Positions 8,125 to 17,300 of a stretch of DNA of 64,000 nucleotides are shown here, in pieces (position 1 is the stretch's first letter; each line of letters begins with the position of its first letter). The notes beneath the pieces were generated by a model. It had not been told where the DNA came from. It saw only the letters and a list, made by a program, of their open reading frames with translations, and searched no databases. This DNA is from Halioxenophilus aromaticivorans (GTDB lineage Bacteria > Pseudomonadota > Gammaproteobacteria > Pseudomonadales > Cellvibrionaceae), in assembly GCF_042850945.1 (NCBI RefSeq), contig NZ_AP031496.1, forward strand, positions 2,046,001 through 2,110,000, given 5' to 3'. Made by a program: the position numbers and the translations under genes.

Positions 8125-8480
8125 AAGACCTCGGCGGCCGGTAAAGCGGTTCGATGTGAGCCCGCATCGGCCAATGTAATTATTTTTGTTAGCGGTGTTT
8201 TTTGGGCAAAACAACTATGGCTGTTTATTTTAAATAATACAACTGTTCTATTACCTGTGGTGTAGTGAAATCTGAGCTATAAACTGACGAATATAATTCG
8301 ATATAGCGAATTTAATTTTCGTTTAAGGTTTTGTTTATAGCATGTTCGTGGGTTTTAATAGCCAAAATAACACAATTAATCGAAATGCATCTGTTTGTTT
8401 AATAGCCTAAAACGGCCAGTATTGCGGGTAAACAGATCTCGTAATTTTGTGCCACAAAAGGGTCAAATTAGTCCAGATGT

Positions 8481-8502
8481 AAACTGGCTAGGCCAGTTTT
8501 TG
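8481..8502 (+). terminator. Terminator-like hairpin in the presumed receptor leader
   Basis: AAACTGGC-TAG-GCCAGTTT forms a perfect 8-bp stem with a 3-nt loop, extended by a short T-run on the plus strand. It lies about 255 bp before the receptor start and no gene ends just upstream. It could be an attenuator in a long leader, the end of a small RNA, or chance. Confidence 0.3.
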
Positions 8503-8680
8503 GCCGTTAAAATGCCCGATGTAGTGATGTTATAAGAGAATCCCCGTATGAATACGTTTACGGTGGGCGTTCGTTTTATGATCGCTATGTAACACCTGTT
8601 ATAAGTCAGTCGAGTGTTATAGTATGTAGTAAATTGGTCATGGTTGGTGCTGCTGAGAGTTAAATGGCGCCTCATTCATG

Positions 8681-8696
8681 ATTCATAATAATGAAT
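8681..8696. promoter_or_regulatory. Small dyad upstream of the TonB receptor
   Basis: ATTCAT-AATA-ATGAAT is a perfect 6-bp-arm dyad about 60 bp before the receptor ATG. It may be an operator, for example for the downstream TetR protein. In such AT-rich DNA chance occurrence is also likely. Confidence 0.22.
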
Positions 8697-8756
8697 ATAA
8701 ATCAAAATTTCCGACTGGTTATTTGACTAATAATTATAATATCGAGGGATATAGCC

Positions 8757-11468
8757 ATGCTTTCTTTTAGCCGAGAATTGCAGTTCGTCGCGTTTGAAGC
8801 TCCATCGTTTAAGCGCAAATCACTCTCCACCGCAGTATCTGCCATCGTAATGAGCGTAGCGGCCACCACTGGCTACGCACAAACCGAAGTGGATGAATCT
8901 ACACAAGACCAGATTGCCGCCTTAGAGGAAATTGTGGTCACCGGTACGCTTATCCGTGGCGCCGAAGTGGCTGGGTCACAAACCATTGGTATCAGCGCCG
9001 ACGATATTGTTCTGAGTGGGGCAGCTACCTCCAATGAGCTCTTGGGTTCTTTGCCGCAGGTTTCTAACTTCTTTAACCAGCAACCCGAGCAAGACACTCG
9101 TGGCGCAGCCCGTAATACGTTAAACCGTCCTAACCTGCGTAACCTGCCGGGTATTAATGACGCCAGTGGTGCCACCACTTTGGTGTTGGTAGATGGCCAC
9201 CGTATGGCGCCCATGGGTATTGGGCAATCTTCCTTCGACCCCGATTTTATCCCAGGTATTGCTATTGAGCGGGTAGAGGTGATCACTGATGGCGGTTCCT
9301 CATTATACGGGGCTGATGCCGTAGGTGGTGTTATCAACTTTATTACCAAGCGCAGCTTTGATGGTGTGCAGGTTGATTTTGGTTACGACTTTGGCGATGA
9401 GTATGGTGCGTGGGACGCGTCAATTCTGGCGGGTACCAGTTGGGAAGACGGTAATGGTTATATTGCTTACTCTAAATCCGAGCGCGATGCCGTACTTAAT
9501 CGCGATGTCGATTGGGCCAAACGCGGAAATTGGAATGAAGACGGTACTGTATTAACCCCTCAAGGGGTGGAGTGTATTTCTCCGGTGGGCAGCCTAGAGT
9601 CTTGGAATTATCTGAATATTCCCGGTGTGTTCTCAGGTTGGACCAATAACCCAGGTGCTGGAGCCGGACAGATCACGGCGTTGGGCGAGCCTTGTGATGC
9701 TGATGCGTCAGCGTCGTATATCCCCGAGCAAAATAGGGAGTGGTTATTTGCTTCTGTTACACAAGATTTAAACGAGGGTGTGGCGTTTGATCTAAAAGCC
9801 CACTACGGCGAGCGACGCCTTATCTTAAATCAATACCCATTGGGTGACGCTATTACCGGCAGTAATCCCAATGATTTAGGCCTTACGCCTGATACCAATG
9901 GAGGCTCCTCTGTTTATCAGCTGCCATCTGTTGGTTTCTCCTACGGTGCCAACCCGGCTTACCGCCATCAGAACAACGAGTTGTTTATCCAGGCTTGGGG
10001 CCTTACACCTGAGCTGACTATTGATTTAGAAGGCAGTTGGCAGCTTCGTAATACCATGCACTATGGCCGCTCTAACAACTATTCAGTAACGCCTGAAAGT
10101 GATCGAGCATTGGCGCTGGACTATGTTCAAAATGACAGCTTGGACCCGGCCAATATTGCCGGTGCAGACGCCGCTGTTATTAATGATATTCTAGATTTTC
10201 AAAGCAACGATCAAACGATTCAAGAAATGTTCTTTGTTCGCATGATCGCCGATGGTGATATTGTTGAAATGCCAGCCGGTATGTTGCGGGCGGCGGTGGG
10301 TGTCGAATTTTCACAAGATCGCGCTCGTAAGCGCCAAGGCGATACTGCACGAGGAACCCGCAGCGGTTTGTTATTTAACGAAGACAGCCGTGATGTAAAG
10401 TCGGTTTACGCTGAACTGAGCGTTCCGGTATTAGAAAACCTGAATTTGTCGCTGTCTGTACGCAACGACGACTACAGCGATTTTGGCCAAACCACTAATC
10501 CCAACATCGGTTTTACCTACGAGCCAGCTGAGTGGATTTCTATTTACGGCCACTGGGGCGAGTCATTTAACGCTCCTACAATTTTAGATCGCTTGGCAGA
10601 GGGTAGAGTGGTTGGCTTTTATCCTGGCGCGGCGCCAGGTGTCCCGGATCTCGGCCTGCGCGACCCGAACCGAACGGACGCCATTAATGTAGAAGGTTCA
10701 GGGGGGGATTTGAAGCCGCAGACGGCTGAGATATATGCCTTTGGGGTTGAGGTTGAGCCAGTTGAGGGTTTGATGTTTACCGCCAACTACTACGAAATTG
10801 ATTTTATGGATTTGTTAGGTTCAGTGGACCCTACGTCAGCGGAGGCGGTGCGCTTAAACCCTTCCAATTTTATCTTCAACCCAACCCAAGAACAGTTGGA
10901 TTTGTTCCTGGCTCAACTGGTAAACGGTGAAGACTACGCAGACATCGACGTAAGTGCCCTAGGGGTGATTGTTGACCGACGTATCTCTAATACCGAAAGT
11001 GCCGAGTTAAAAGGTTTGGACTTTGGTGTAAGTTATTATCACAACACCGATGCCGGCACCTTCTCTTATTCACTTTCTGGCAACAAACAATTGGACTTTA
11101 TTATAACCTCCAATGGTGTTGAGTTGGACCAGTTGGAATACGATGTGGGAGACCTAACCATGGCTGCCTCGCTTGGCTGGGAGCGTAAGAATATGCGTGC
11201 TCACTTAAACTTTAGATACAGCGAAGGCTTTAATACCAGTAATGCGGTAAATCAATCCAGTGTTGATGATTACCTGGTAACCGATCTTTTGTTAGGTTAT
11301 GAGTTCCAGTCCGATGGTGGTTTTACTGACGGACTATCGCTGAATCTGCGGGTATCGAATCTATTCGACGAAGAGCCTCCGATGCACCGTCGCAATCAAC
11401 AAAACAACTACGCGTTTTGGACGGAAGGCCGGTTGTTTAAGTTGGGTATCAGTAAGTCGTTTAATTAA
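8757..11468 (+). CDS. TonB-dependent outer-membrane receptor
   Basis: A 903-residue receptor with a long basic N-region, a hydrophobic signal segment and likely cleavage after TTGYAQ (about residue 42). The TonB box region EEIVVTGTLIRG follows. The plug carries LVLVDGHRMAP and the ERVEVITDGGSSLYGADAVG block with GGVINFITKRS. A beta-barrel follows, with typical SLRVSNLFDEEP and a terminal FKLGISKSFN ending in an aromatic-rich last strand. The class with an RGAEVAGSQ-type linker is common in marine gammaproteobacteria and imports diverse organic substrates. The ligand cannot be read from sequence. GAGGG precedes the ATG. Confidence 0.93.
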   Translation: MLSFSRELQFVAFEAPSFKRKSLSTAVSAIVMSVAATTGYAQTEVDESTQDQIAALEEIVVTGTLIRGAEVAGSQTIGISADDIVLSGAATSNELLGSLPQVSNFFNQQPEQDTRGAARNTLNRPNLRNLPGINDASGATTLVLVDGHRMAPMGIGQSSFDPDFIPGIAIERVEVITDGGSSLYGADAVGGVINFITKRSFDGVQVDFGYDFGDEYGAWDASILAGTSWEDGNGYIAYSKSERDAVLNRDVDWAKRGNWNEDGTVLTPQGVECISPVGSLESWNYLNIPGVFSGWTNNPGAGAGQITALGEPCDADASASYIPEQNREWLFASVTQDLNEGVAFDLKAHYGERRLILNQYPLGDAITGSNPNDLGLTPDTNGGSSVYQLPSVGFSYGANPAYRHQNNELFIQAWGLTPELTIDLEGSWQLRNTMHYGRSNNYSVTPESDRALALDYVQNDSLDPANIAGADAAVINDILDFQSNDQTIQEMFFVRMIADGDIVEMPAGMLRAAVGVEFSQDRARKRQGDTARGTRSGLLFNEDSRDVKSVYAELSVPVLENLNLSLSVRNDDYSDFGQTTNPNIGFTYEPAEWISIYGHWGESFNAPTILDRLAEGRVVGFYPGAAPGVPDLGLRDPNRTDAINVEGSGGDLKPQTAEIYAFGVEVEPVEGLMFTANYYEIDFMDLLGSVDPTSAEAVRLNPSNFIFNPTQEQLDLFLAQLVNGEDYADIDVSALGVIVDRRISNTESAELKGLDFGVSYYHNTDAGTFSYSLSGNKQLDFIITSNGVELDQLEYDVGDLTMAASLGWERKNMRAHLNFRYSEGFNTSNAVNQSSVDDYLVTDLLLGYEFQSDGGFTDGLSLNLRVSNLFDEEPPMHRRNQQNNYAFWTEGRLFKLGISKSFN

Positions 11469-11475
11469 TCTTTAT

Positions 11476-11504
11476 CCAGGGGCGGCAGGGTTGCCGCTTC
11501 CTGG
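11476..11504 (+). terminator. Hairpin after the TonB receptor gene
   Basis: CCAGG and CGGCA arms pair with TGCCG and CCTGG around a short loop, with a GG/TT wobble between them, starting 7 bp after the stop. No T-run follows, so it may be an mRNA 3'-end structure rather than a full terminator. Confidence 0.45.
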
Positions 11505-11723
11505 GGGTTAAGCGCTGATAGGTTGTTGGCGGGTTGTGTCCAGAGGCTGCGTGATTTTTGTGTGAGCCTCCAAGTAAATGAGTGGTTCGTCGATCTTCGT
11601 CTTTAATAAACTGCCGTTGGATTAGCAGCTCGAACCTTAGAGGTGCTTGGGTAAACCTATCGTGTTACTGAGCAAGCCTTTTGAACAAAAGTAATTGTGT
11701 TGCTCAAAGTAAATTTGCTGTTG

Positions 11724-11754
11724 GGTCGGTGCTTAGTTGTACCGGCCTTTTTTT
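11724..11754 (+). terminator. Rho-independent terminator
   Basis: GGTCGGT pairs with ACCGGCC (one wobble) around a 10-nt loop, followed at once by seven T. It lies 255 bp after the receptor stop and could end a long 3' UTR or an unannotated small RNA. Confidence 0.6.
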
Positions 11755-11967
11755 GTTTTTGGACAGGCGTAAATTGTTTTCATTACTTTGAATGTTTGGC
11801 GTTGCTCGCGCTTGGTGTTTGTTTTATATTGATCAAAATGTTTTGTGATGTTGGGTTTTAGGGAAAGCTTTTAGAAAGCAATTGCTCTGAAATAGATAAC
11901 TCCAAAATCCAAGCTACAGATCACCAACACGATAACCAATAAAGAGAAATCAGCGGCGGCCCTTATT

Positions 11968-12690
11968 GTGGAAAAACAGACCGATAACTTTAATAAATTT
12001 CTGTTTGAGAACAGCCCGGGGCTCGATCTTCATATAATTGATCGGCCTGCCAAAAAACAGGATACCAAAGAGATTTTGATCAATGCTGGCGAGCATTTGC
12101 TGGGGCAAAAAGGTGTGGCTGGGTTTTCGCTACGTGAGGTGGCCCTGTTTGCTGGTTTAAACAGTAATAATATTGTGCAGTACCACTTCGGTAACAAAAA
12201 AGGCCTAATTACCGCCATCTTGAACAATCGAGCAGAACGTATGATGGCGTTTCGCAAACGCCTAGCCGAGGAGATGCTCAGCAGTTCATTAACGGTGAGG
12301 GGTGCGCTGTTGCTGCTGTGGTTGCCTAGGATGTCCTTTAAAGACTCGGAGGGTTGCCATCCATTCTGTCGATTTTTGTTGCAATTGTGCGTCCATCCAA
12401 ACGTCAAAGATTATCCTTTGATGCGTTACTACGATGAGGCTGTCGTTGGGCATCAGTCGAACTTGGAACAAACCGATCAGTATATACTACAAGCCTTGGA
12501 CTGTTTACGAGCGCACTATAGCCACCTTTCTGAAACCACCTTTGAGCAGCGTTTGGCCGTGTTAAATTTGGCTCATCTTACATCGGTGGTGTCTTCGGAT
12601 ACCGCTCGTAAAATTAAGGCGACGGATATCGAGTATTACGATATGGATTTTATGGTTGATTTTGCCGTAGGCACGTTATCTGGGCTGTAA
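11968..12690 (+). CDS. TetR-family transcriptional regulator
   Basis: A 240-residue regulator starting at GTG. The TetR N-terminal helix-turn-helix is clear at about residues 34-82: EILINAGEHLLGQKGVAGFS, LREVALFAGLNSNNIVQYHF and GNKKGLITAILNNRAERM. The C-terminal ligand-binding half is not recognisable to a subfamily; it has a Cys-containing stretch GCHPFCRFLLQLCV. The start is uncertain because the upstream ribosome site is weak. Its place between the TonB receptor/GMC pair and a GlpD-like gene suggests local control of those genes, which is inference only. Confidence 0.85.
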   Translation: MEKQTDNFNKFLFENSPGLDLHIIDRPAKKQDTKEILINAGEHLLGQKGVAGFSLREVALFAGLNSNNIVQYHFGNKKGLITAILNNRAERMMAFRKRLAEEMLSSSLTVRGALLLLWLPRMSFKDSEGCHPFCRFLLQLCVHPNVKDYPLMRYYDEAVVGHQSNLEQTDQYILQALDCLRAHYSHLSETTFEQRLAVLNLAHLTSVVSSDTARKIKATDIEYYDMDFMVDFAVGTLSGL

Positions 12691-12758
12691 CTTGTTTTAC
12701 CCAAACCCGCGTCACAAAAAGGCTATTTAAAAATCGCGCTTCAACAAAACGGCTGTGG

Positions 12759-14258
12759 CTATTCACCCAGCACTGAGTTCATGTAATTTTGCAATTTTTC
12801 GGTCTCCTCGCTAGAAAAGTGCAAGCTCAAGCCGTTGCGCCGGGCTAGGATATCCTCAGCGGTTTTTGCCCATTCTTCTGCAATCAAATAATTCACTTCG
12901 GCTTGGTACAAGCCATGGCCAAAATCCTGGCCTAGGTGCTTTAACTGCTTGGCATTGCCCAAAATGGAATAGGTCAGCTCACCGTAGGTGCCGGCTAAAC
13001 GCTGCAGCAGCGGCTGAGGCAGGCCGGCGAAAGATGCGGACAGCTCGGCAACGAGCTGCTTTACGGATTCTATATCGCCGCCCGGCAAGGATTGTTTTGT
13101 TGGCTTTTTGTTGCGGCAATGCTTGGGCAGATAGGGGGCCACTAGGCGCAGCACGCGCTTTGCTGTTGTGTAGGAGCCGAGTAGGTCACCACCCAGAAGA
13201 TTCACCAGCGGTGACTGACCATCCGGGCATTCAAAATCCAGTACTAGATCACTTAAATCGGCTCTGGTGCCGTCATCGCAAACCGCGCGCAACCCCGTTT
13301 TGCAGAGTTTTACATCGTTCAAATTAAAGGCGTTATCACTCAGTGTACGTAACTGTGATAACAGATCAGCTTCGTCTTGATTCATCTGTTGTTGGATAAG
13401 CGGCCCTTCTTGAGGTGAGATCAACGGGCCAAAATGCAGCCAATCTTGGTTGATGGGGGTGAGGCCAATCCGTTGTTGCGTGTTGGAATGGTAAAACACT
13501 GCCGAGCTTAGGTTGATGGTATTGGCAAGTATTAAGTGGCTCAAACGCAATTGTTTGATGCCTGCGCGGGTGTCCCGTTGCAGTTGGGTGCGGATTACCT
13601 CTTGCACGTGGCCGCCGGTGGCGTTGATGAGTATTTGCGTATTGATGCGATGCACGCGGCCCTTGGGGTCAGCTATGGCCAGCTGCCAAAGGCCTTGATT
13701 TCTGTTGCCTTCGGTGAGCCGGTGCCGGGTGGCAATGGTGGCACCGGCAGCCTTGGCAGCCAGGGCGTTGGCCAGAGTAAAGCGGAAGTCCAACACTTGA
13801 TACCCGGTATTGGCTTTGGCCGTTAGCTCAGCCGGTTGGCGCCAGCTTGGCTGGGGCACCACTGCTGACGGGTGTTGCCACAGGCCGTGAACCGCATCCA
13901 AAAGCGGCCAGCTCCAGTGTTTGGGGTGGTACTCAACGCTATTGATGGGCCTCAATAGGTGCGGTGCCGAGTGCTTAAGCTGGCCGATGGCGCGGTAATG
14001 ACTGGCAAGCTTGGCCAGCCGCAAGTGGCGCAGATCGTTCAAGCCCGCGGTAACGAAATAGGGATTATTGCTGGAATAGCCCGTGGCCAGATCCTGGGCT
14101 TGGCACAGTAATACCGATAATCCCAGGCAGGCTGCCGCTCGGGCAATGGCTGTACCGTTGATTCCGCCGCCAATCACCACCATATCGTAATGCTCGTGTA
14201 TCACCGCAGGTTCTGGTGGTAAAGGGGTTGCAGTGGGTGATTGGGTCGTTATAGTCAC
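12759..14258 (-). CDS. GlpD-like FAD-dependent oxidoreductase, divergent
   Basis: The frame is open upstream to 14558, but a GTG at 14258 with AAGGA 7-8 bases before it gives 499 residues, the usual GlpD length. The N-terminus has the FAD motif MVVIGGGINGTAIARAAA and the C-terminus the GlpD pattern (ESVKQLVAEL..., LGNAKQLKHLGQDFGHGLYQ, EVNYLIAEEWAKTAEDILAR). The family's SSxxSSKLIHGGLRYL segment is instead SSNNPYFVTAGLNDLRHL, and the usual GGKLTTYR is LGGDLLGSYTTAKR. Canonical GlpD oxidises glycerol-3-phosphate at the membrane; this one may have lost or changed that activity. It is divergent from hrpA with about 106 bp between starts. Confidence 0.75.
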   Translation of the reverse strand: MTITTQSPTATPLPPEPAVIHEHYDMVVIGGGINGTAIARAAACLGLSVLLCQAQDLATGYSSNNPYFVTAGLNDLRHLRLAKLASHYRAIGQLKHSAPHLLRPINSVEYHPKHWSWPLLDAVHGLWQHPSAVVPQPSWRQPAELTAKANTGYQVLDFRFTLANALAAKAAGATIATRHRLTEGNRNQGLWQLAIADPKGRVHRINTQILINATGGHVQEVIRTQLQRDTRAGIKQLRLSHLILANTINLSSAVFYHSNTQQRIGLTPINQDWLHFGPLISPQEGPLIQQQMNQDEADLLSQLRTLSDNAFNLNDVKLCKTGLRAVCDDGTRADLSDLVLDFECPDGQSPLVNLLGGDLLGSYTTAKRVLRLVAPYLPKHCRNKKPTKQSLPGGDIESVKQLVAELSASFAGLPQPLLQRLAGTYGELTYSILGNAKQLKHLGQDFGHGLYQAEVNYLIAEEWAKTAEDILARRNGLSLHFSSEETEKLQNYMNSVLGE

Positions 14259-14364
14259 GGCGGCATTCCTTAGTGCGAGGCCGTTTCGCGGGCTAACCGC
14301 TGGCCTTTTCAACCAGTATAATCGGCAATTCCCTGCGTATCCTATAAATTTTAAGGCGATTTCT

Positions 14365-17300
14365 TTGCAAGACGGTATTTTCAACTTCGACCAAACCCTC
14401 GGCCACCACAGGCCGCGCTTGGTGCGCTTGGCCAAGGACATCAAACGTCGCCAGAAGGCCAATAAGTCGACGGATAAGTTGGTCGCAAAGCTCGCCCAGC
14501 AGGTCCAGGCCTCCCAGGCATTGGTGCAGCAAAAGGCCCAAGCACGGCCGGCTATCACCTACCCAGAGCAGCTGCCAATCAGCGAACGGCGGGAAGACAT
14601 TGCCAAAGCCATTGCTGAACACCAAGTGGTGGTGCTGGCCGGGGAGACCGGGTCCGGTAAGACCACCCAGCTGCCCAAAATTTGTTTAGAGCTAGGCCGA
14701 GGCATAGAAGGGGTTATTGGCCATACCCAACCGCGGCGCTTGGCCGCCAGTACCGTGGCCAGTCGGATTGCAGAAGAGTTGGGTGTTAACCTGGGCGACG
14801 AAGTCGGCTACCAAGTTCGCTTCAGCGATCAAAGCACCGAGCAGAGCTACATTAAGCTAATGACCGATGGCATCTTGCTGGCAGAAATCCAGCAAGACCC
14901 GATGCTCTATCGGTACGATACATTGATCATTGACGAGGCCCACGAGCGCAGCCTAAATATCGATTTTTTGCTGGGCTATTTAAAAACGTTATTGCCCAAG
15001 CGCCCCGACTTAAAGCTCATTATTACCTCTGCGACCATTGATTTAGAGCGCTTTTCAAAGCATTTCAATGATGCCCCTATTATTGAGGTTTCTGGCCGCA
15101 CCTACCCGGTGGAGGTGCGTTATCAGCCTATGGCAGCCCAGCAGGAGGATACCTACCAAGCCATTCTGGAGGCTATCGAAACCCTGCTGCACGAGGAGCG
15201 CAAGAGCGGCACTACCGGGGGTGATTTTTTGGTGTTTTTAAGTGGTGAGCGAGAAATTCGTGAAGCCGCATTACTGTTGCGCAAAGCGCAGTTGCCTCAC
15301 TTAGATGTGCTGCCGCTGTACGCTCGCCTCAGCTTAAAAGACCAAAGCCGAGTGTTTGCCAACCACAAGGGCCGGCGCATTGTGCTGGCAACCAACGTGG
15401 CTGAAACCTCGGTGACCGTGCCCGGCATTCGCTACGTCATCGACCCAGGCTTCGCTCGCATTAGCCGCTACAGCTATCGCACCAAAATTCAGCGCTTACC
15501 CATTGAGCCGGTTTCCCAAGCCAGTGCTAACCAGCGCAAGGGGCGGTGTGGCCGAGTGAGCGCCGGTATTTGTGTTCGTTTGTACAGCGAAGAAGATTTT
15601 CTCTCGCGGCCGGAATTTACCGACGCCGAAATCCTTAGAACCAATTTAGCCTCCGTTATTTTGCAAATGTTGCAGCTGCGGCTGGGCGATATTCGACGGT
15701 TTCCGTTTATCGATGCGCCGGATAACCGGTTGATCAACGACGGCTTTAATTTGTTGCAGCAACTCAAAGCGGTGGATGCCCACGCAAAAATCACCGGAGT
15801 GGGTAAGCAACTGGGAACGCTGCCGGTGGACCCACGCATGGGTGCCATTATTTTGGCTGCGGCCGAACATAACTCCTTGCAAGAGGCGTTAGTGATTGTC
15901 AGTGCTTTGGCCGTGCAAGACCCACGCGAGCGTCCGGCGGATAAACAACAGGCCTCGGATGAAAAACACCGACGATTTTGGCACGAGCAATCCGATTACC
16001 TAGCGTATTTAAGTTTGTGGCAGCACTACGAGCAGCTGCGGCAGGACTTATCTCAAAATCAATTTCGCAAGCAGTGCCAAAAAGAATTTTTATCGTTTTT
16101 AAAATTGCGAGAGTGGCGTGATATACACCGCCAGTTAACTCTGGCTTGCCAACATTTAAAACTGAAACTCAATAAAGAAGAGGCCAGTTACGAGGCTATC
16201 CATAAACCGTTGTTGGTGGGTTTGTTGGATTATGTTGGCAACAAAACCAGCGATGGCGATTACCTGGGCACACGCAACCGTAAATTTAATATTTTTCCGG
16301 GTTCATCGCAGTTCAAAAAACGGCCCCAGTGGTTGGTGGCTTCCGAGCTTTTAGAAACCAGTAAATTGTACGCCCATGGAATCGCTAAAGTAGAGCCCGA
16401 ATGGATTTTGGCCGCCAGTTTACATCTGGTAAAACGCAGCTATTCCGAGCCCCATTACGATGCCAAACGCGGTCAAGTAATGGCCTACGAGCGTATTACG
16501 TTGTTTGGTTTAACGCTGGTGGAAAAACAGCGCGTTAATTATTCACCAATCAACCCACAGGAAAGCCGCACGGTCTTTATACGTCAAGCGCTAGTGGAGG
16601 GCGGCTACGCAACGATCAACCGATCGCGTCAACGACGCGGGGCCGGCACCCGTACCGTGGGAGAGTTTTTTCGTAGCAACCAACAATTGGTGCAAGAGGT
16701 TTTAGAGCTAGAGGCCAAGTCACGTCGGCGGGATATCTTGGTGGACGATGATGTCTTGTTTGATTTTTACGATCAGCGGGTAGGGGACGAAGTAGCCAGC
16801 TTGGCCAGTTTTGAAAAATGGCGAAGTACGGCGGAGCAGGCCGAGCCGAATCTACTGTACATAGACCGCGAGTTACTGATGCGGCACGCGGAATTTGACG
16901 CTGGTCAAGCCCAGTTTCCAGACATCGTGTCCTGGGGGGGGATGGAATTTCCCCTCACGTATCATTTTGAGCCGGGCAGTGCCGAAGACGGTGTTAGTGT
17001 GCATGTGCCCGTGGGTTTGCTGCATCAGGTGCCCGAGTTTTTACTGCAATGGCTGGTGCCTGGCTTGTTGCGAGAAAAATGTACTGCATTAGTGAAAGGG
17101 CTGCCTAAGCGCTGGCGCAAACAGTTTGCTCCTGTACCTATGTACGTGGATAAAGCTCTGGCGGCCATGGCCATTGAGAATAAACCCTTAATTGAGGAGC
17201 TCAATCGACAGCTGTACCGCATCAACAACGTGTCAATTCCATCCGAAGCGTGGGATGAAGTTGTGCTTGATGACTATTACAAGATGAACATCAAGGTTGA

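Larger units (their letters stand above)
8125..8756. other. Long divergent intergenic region between GMC and TonB-receptor genes
   Basis: 632 bp, AT-rich compared with its neighbours, without a credible gene. It must hold both divergent promoters. It contains a terminator-like hairpin (8481-8502) and a small dyad (8681-8696), listed separately. No known riboswitch was recognised. Confidence 0.5.
11469..11967. other. Intergenic region between TonB receptor and TetR gene
   Basis: 499 bp without a recognisable gene. It holds two hairpins (11476-11504 and 11724-11754), the second being a good intrinsic terminator. The final 200 bp are AT-rich and should contain the TetR promoter; no operator is obvious. 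Confidence 0.45.

Noticed and set aside
14233..14364. N-terminal extension of HrpA from ATG 14233
   Set aside because: It would overlap the divergent GlpD-like start, exceeds the usual family length and lacks similarity to HrpA N-termini; the TTG at 14365 with AAGGCGA fits better.
14259..14558. N-terminal extension of the GlpD-like frame
   Set aside because: Trp/Arg-rich shadow of hrpA; the GTG at 14258 with AAGGA gives the family length.
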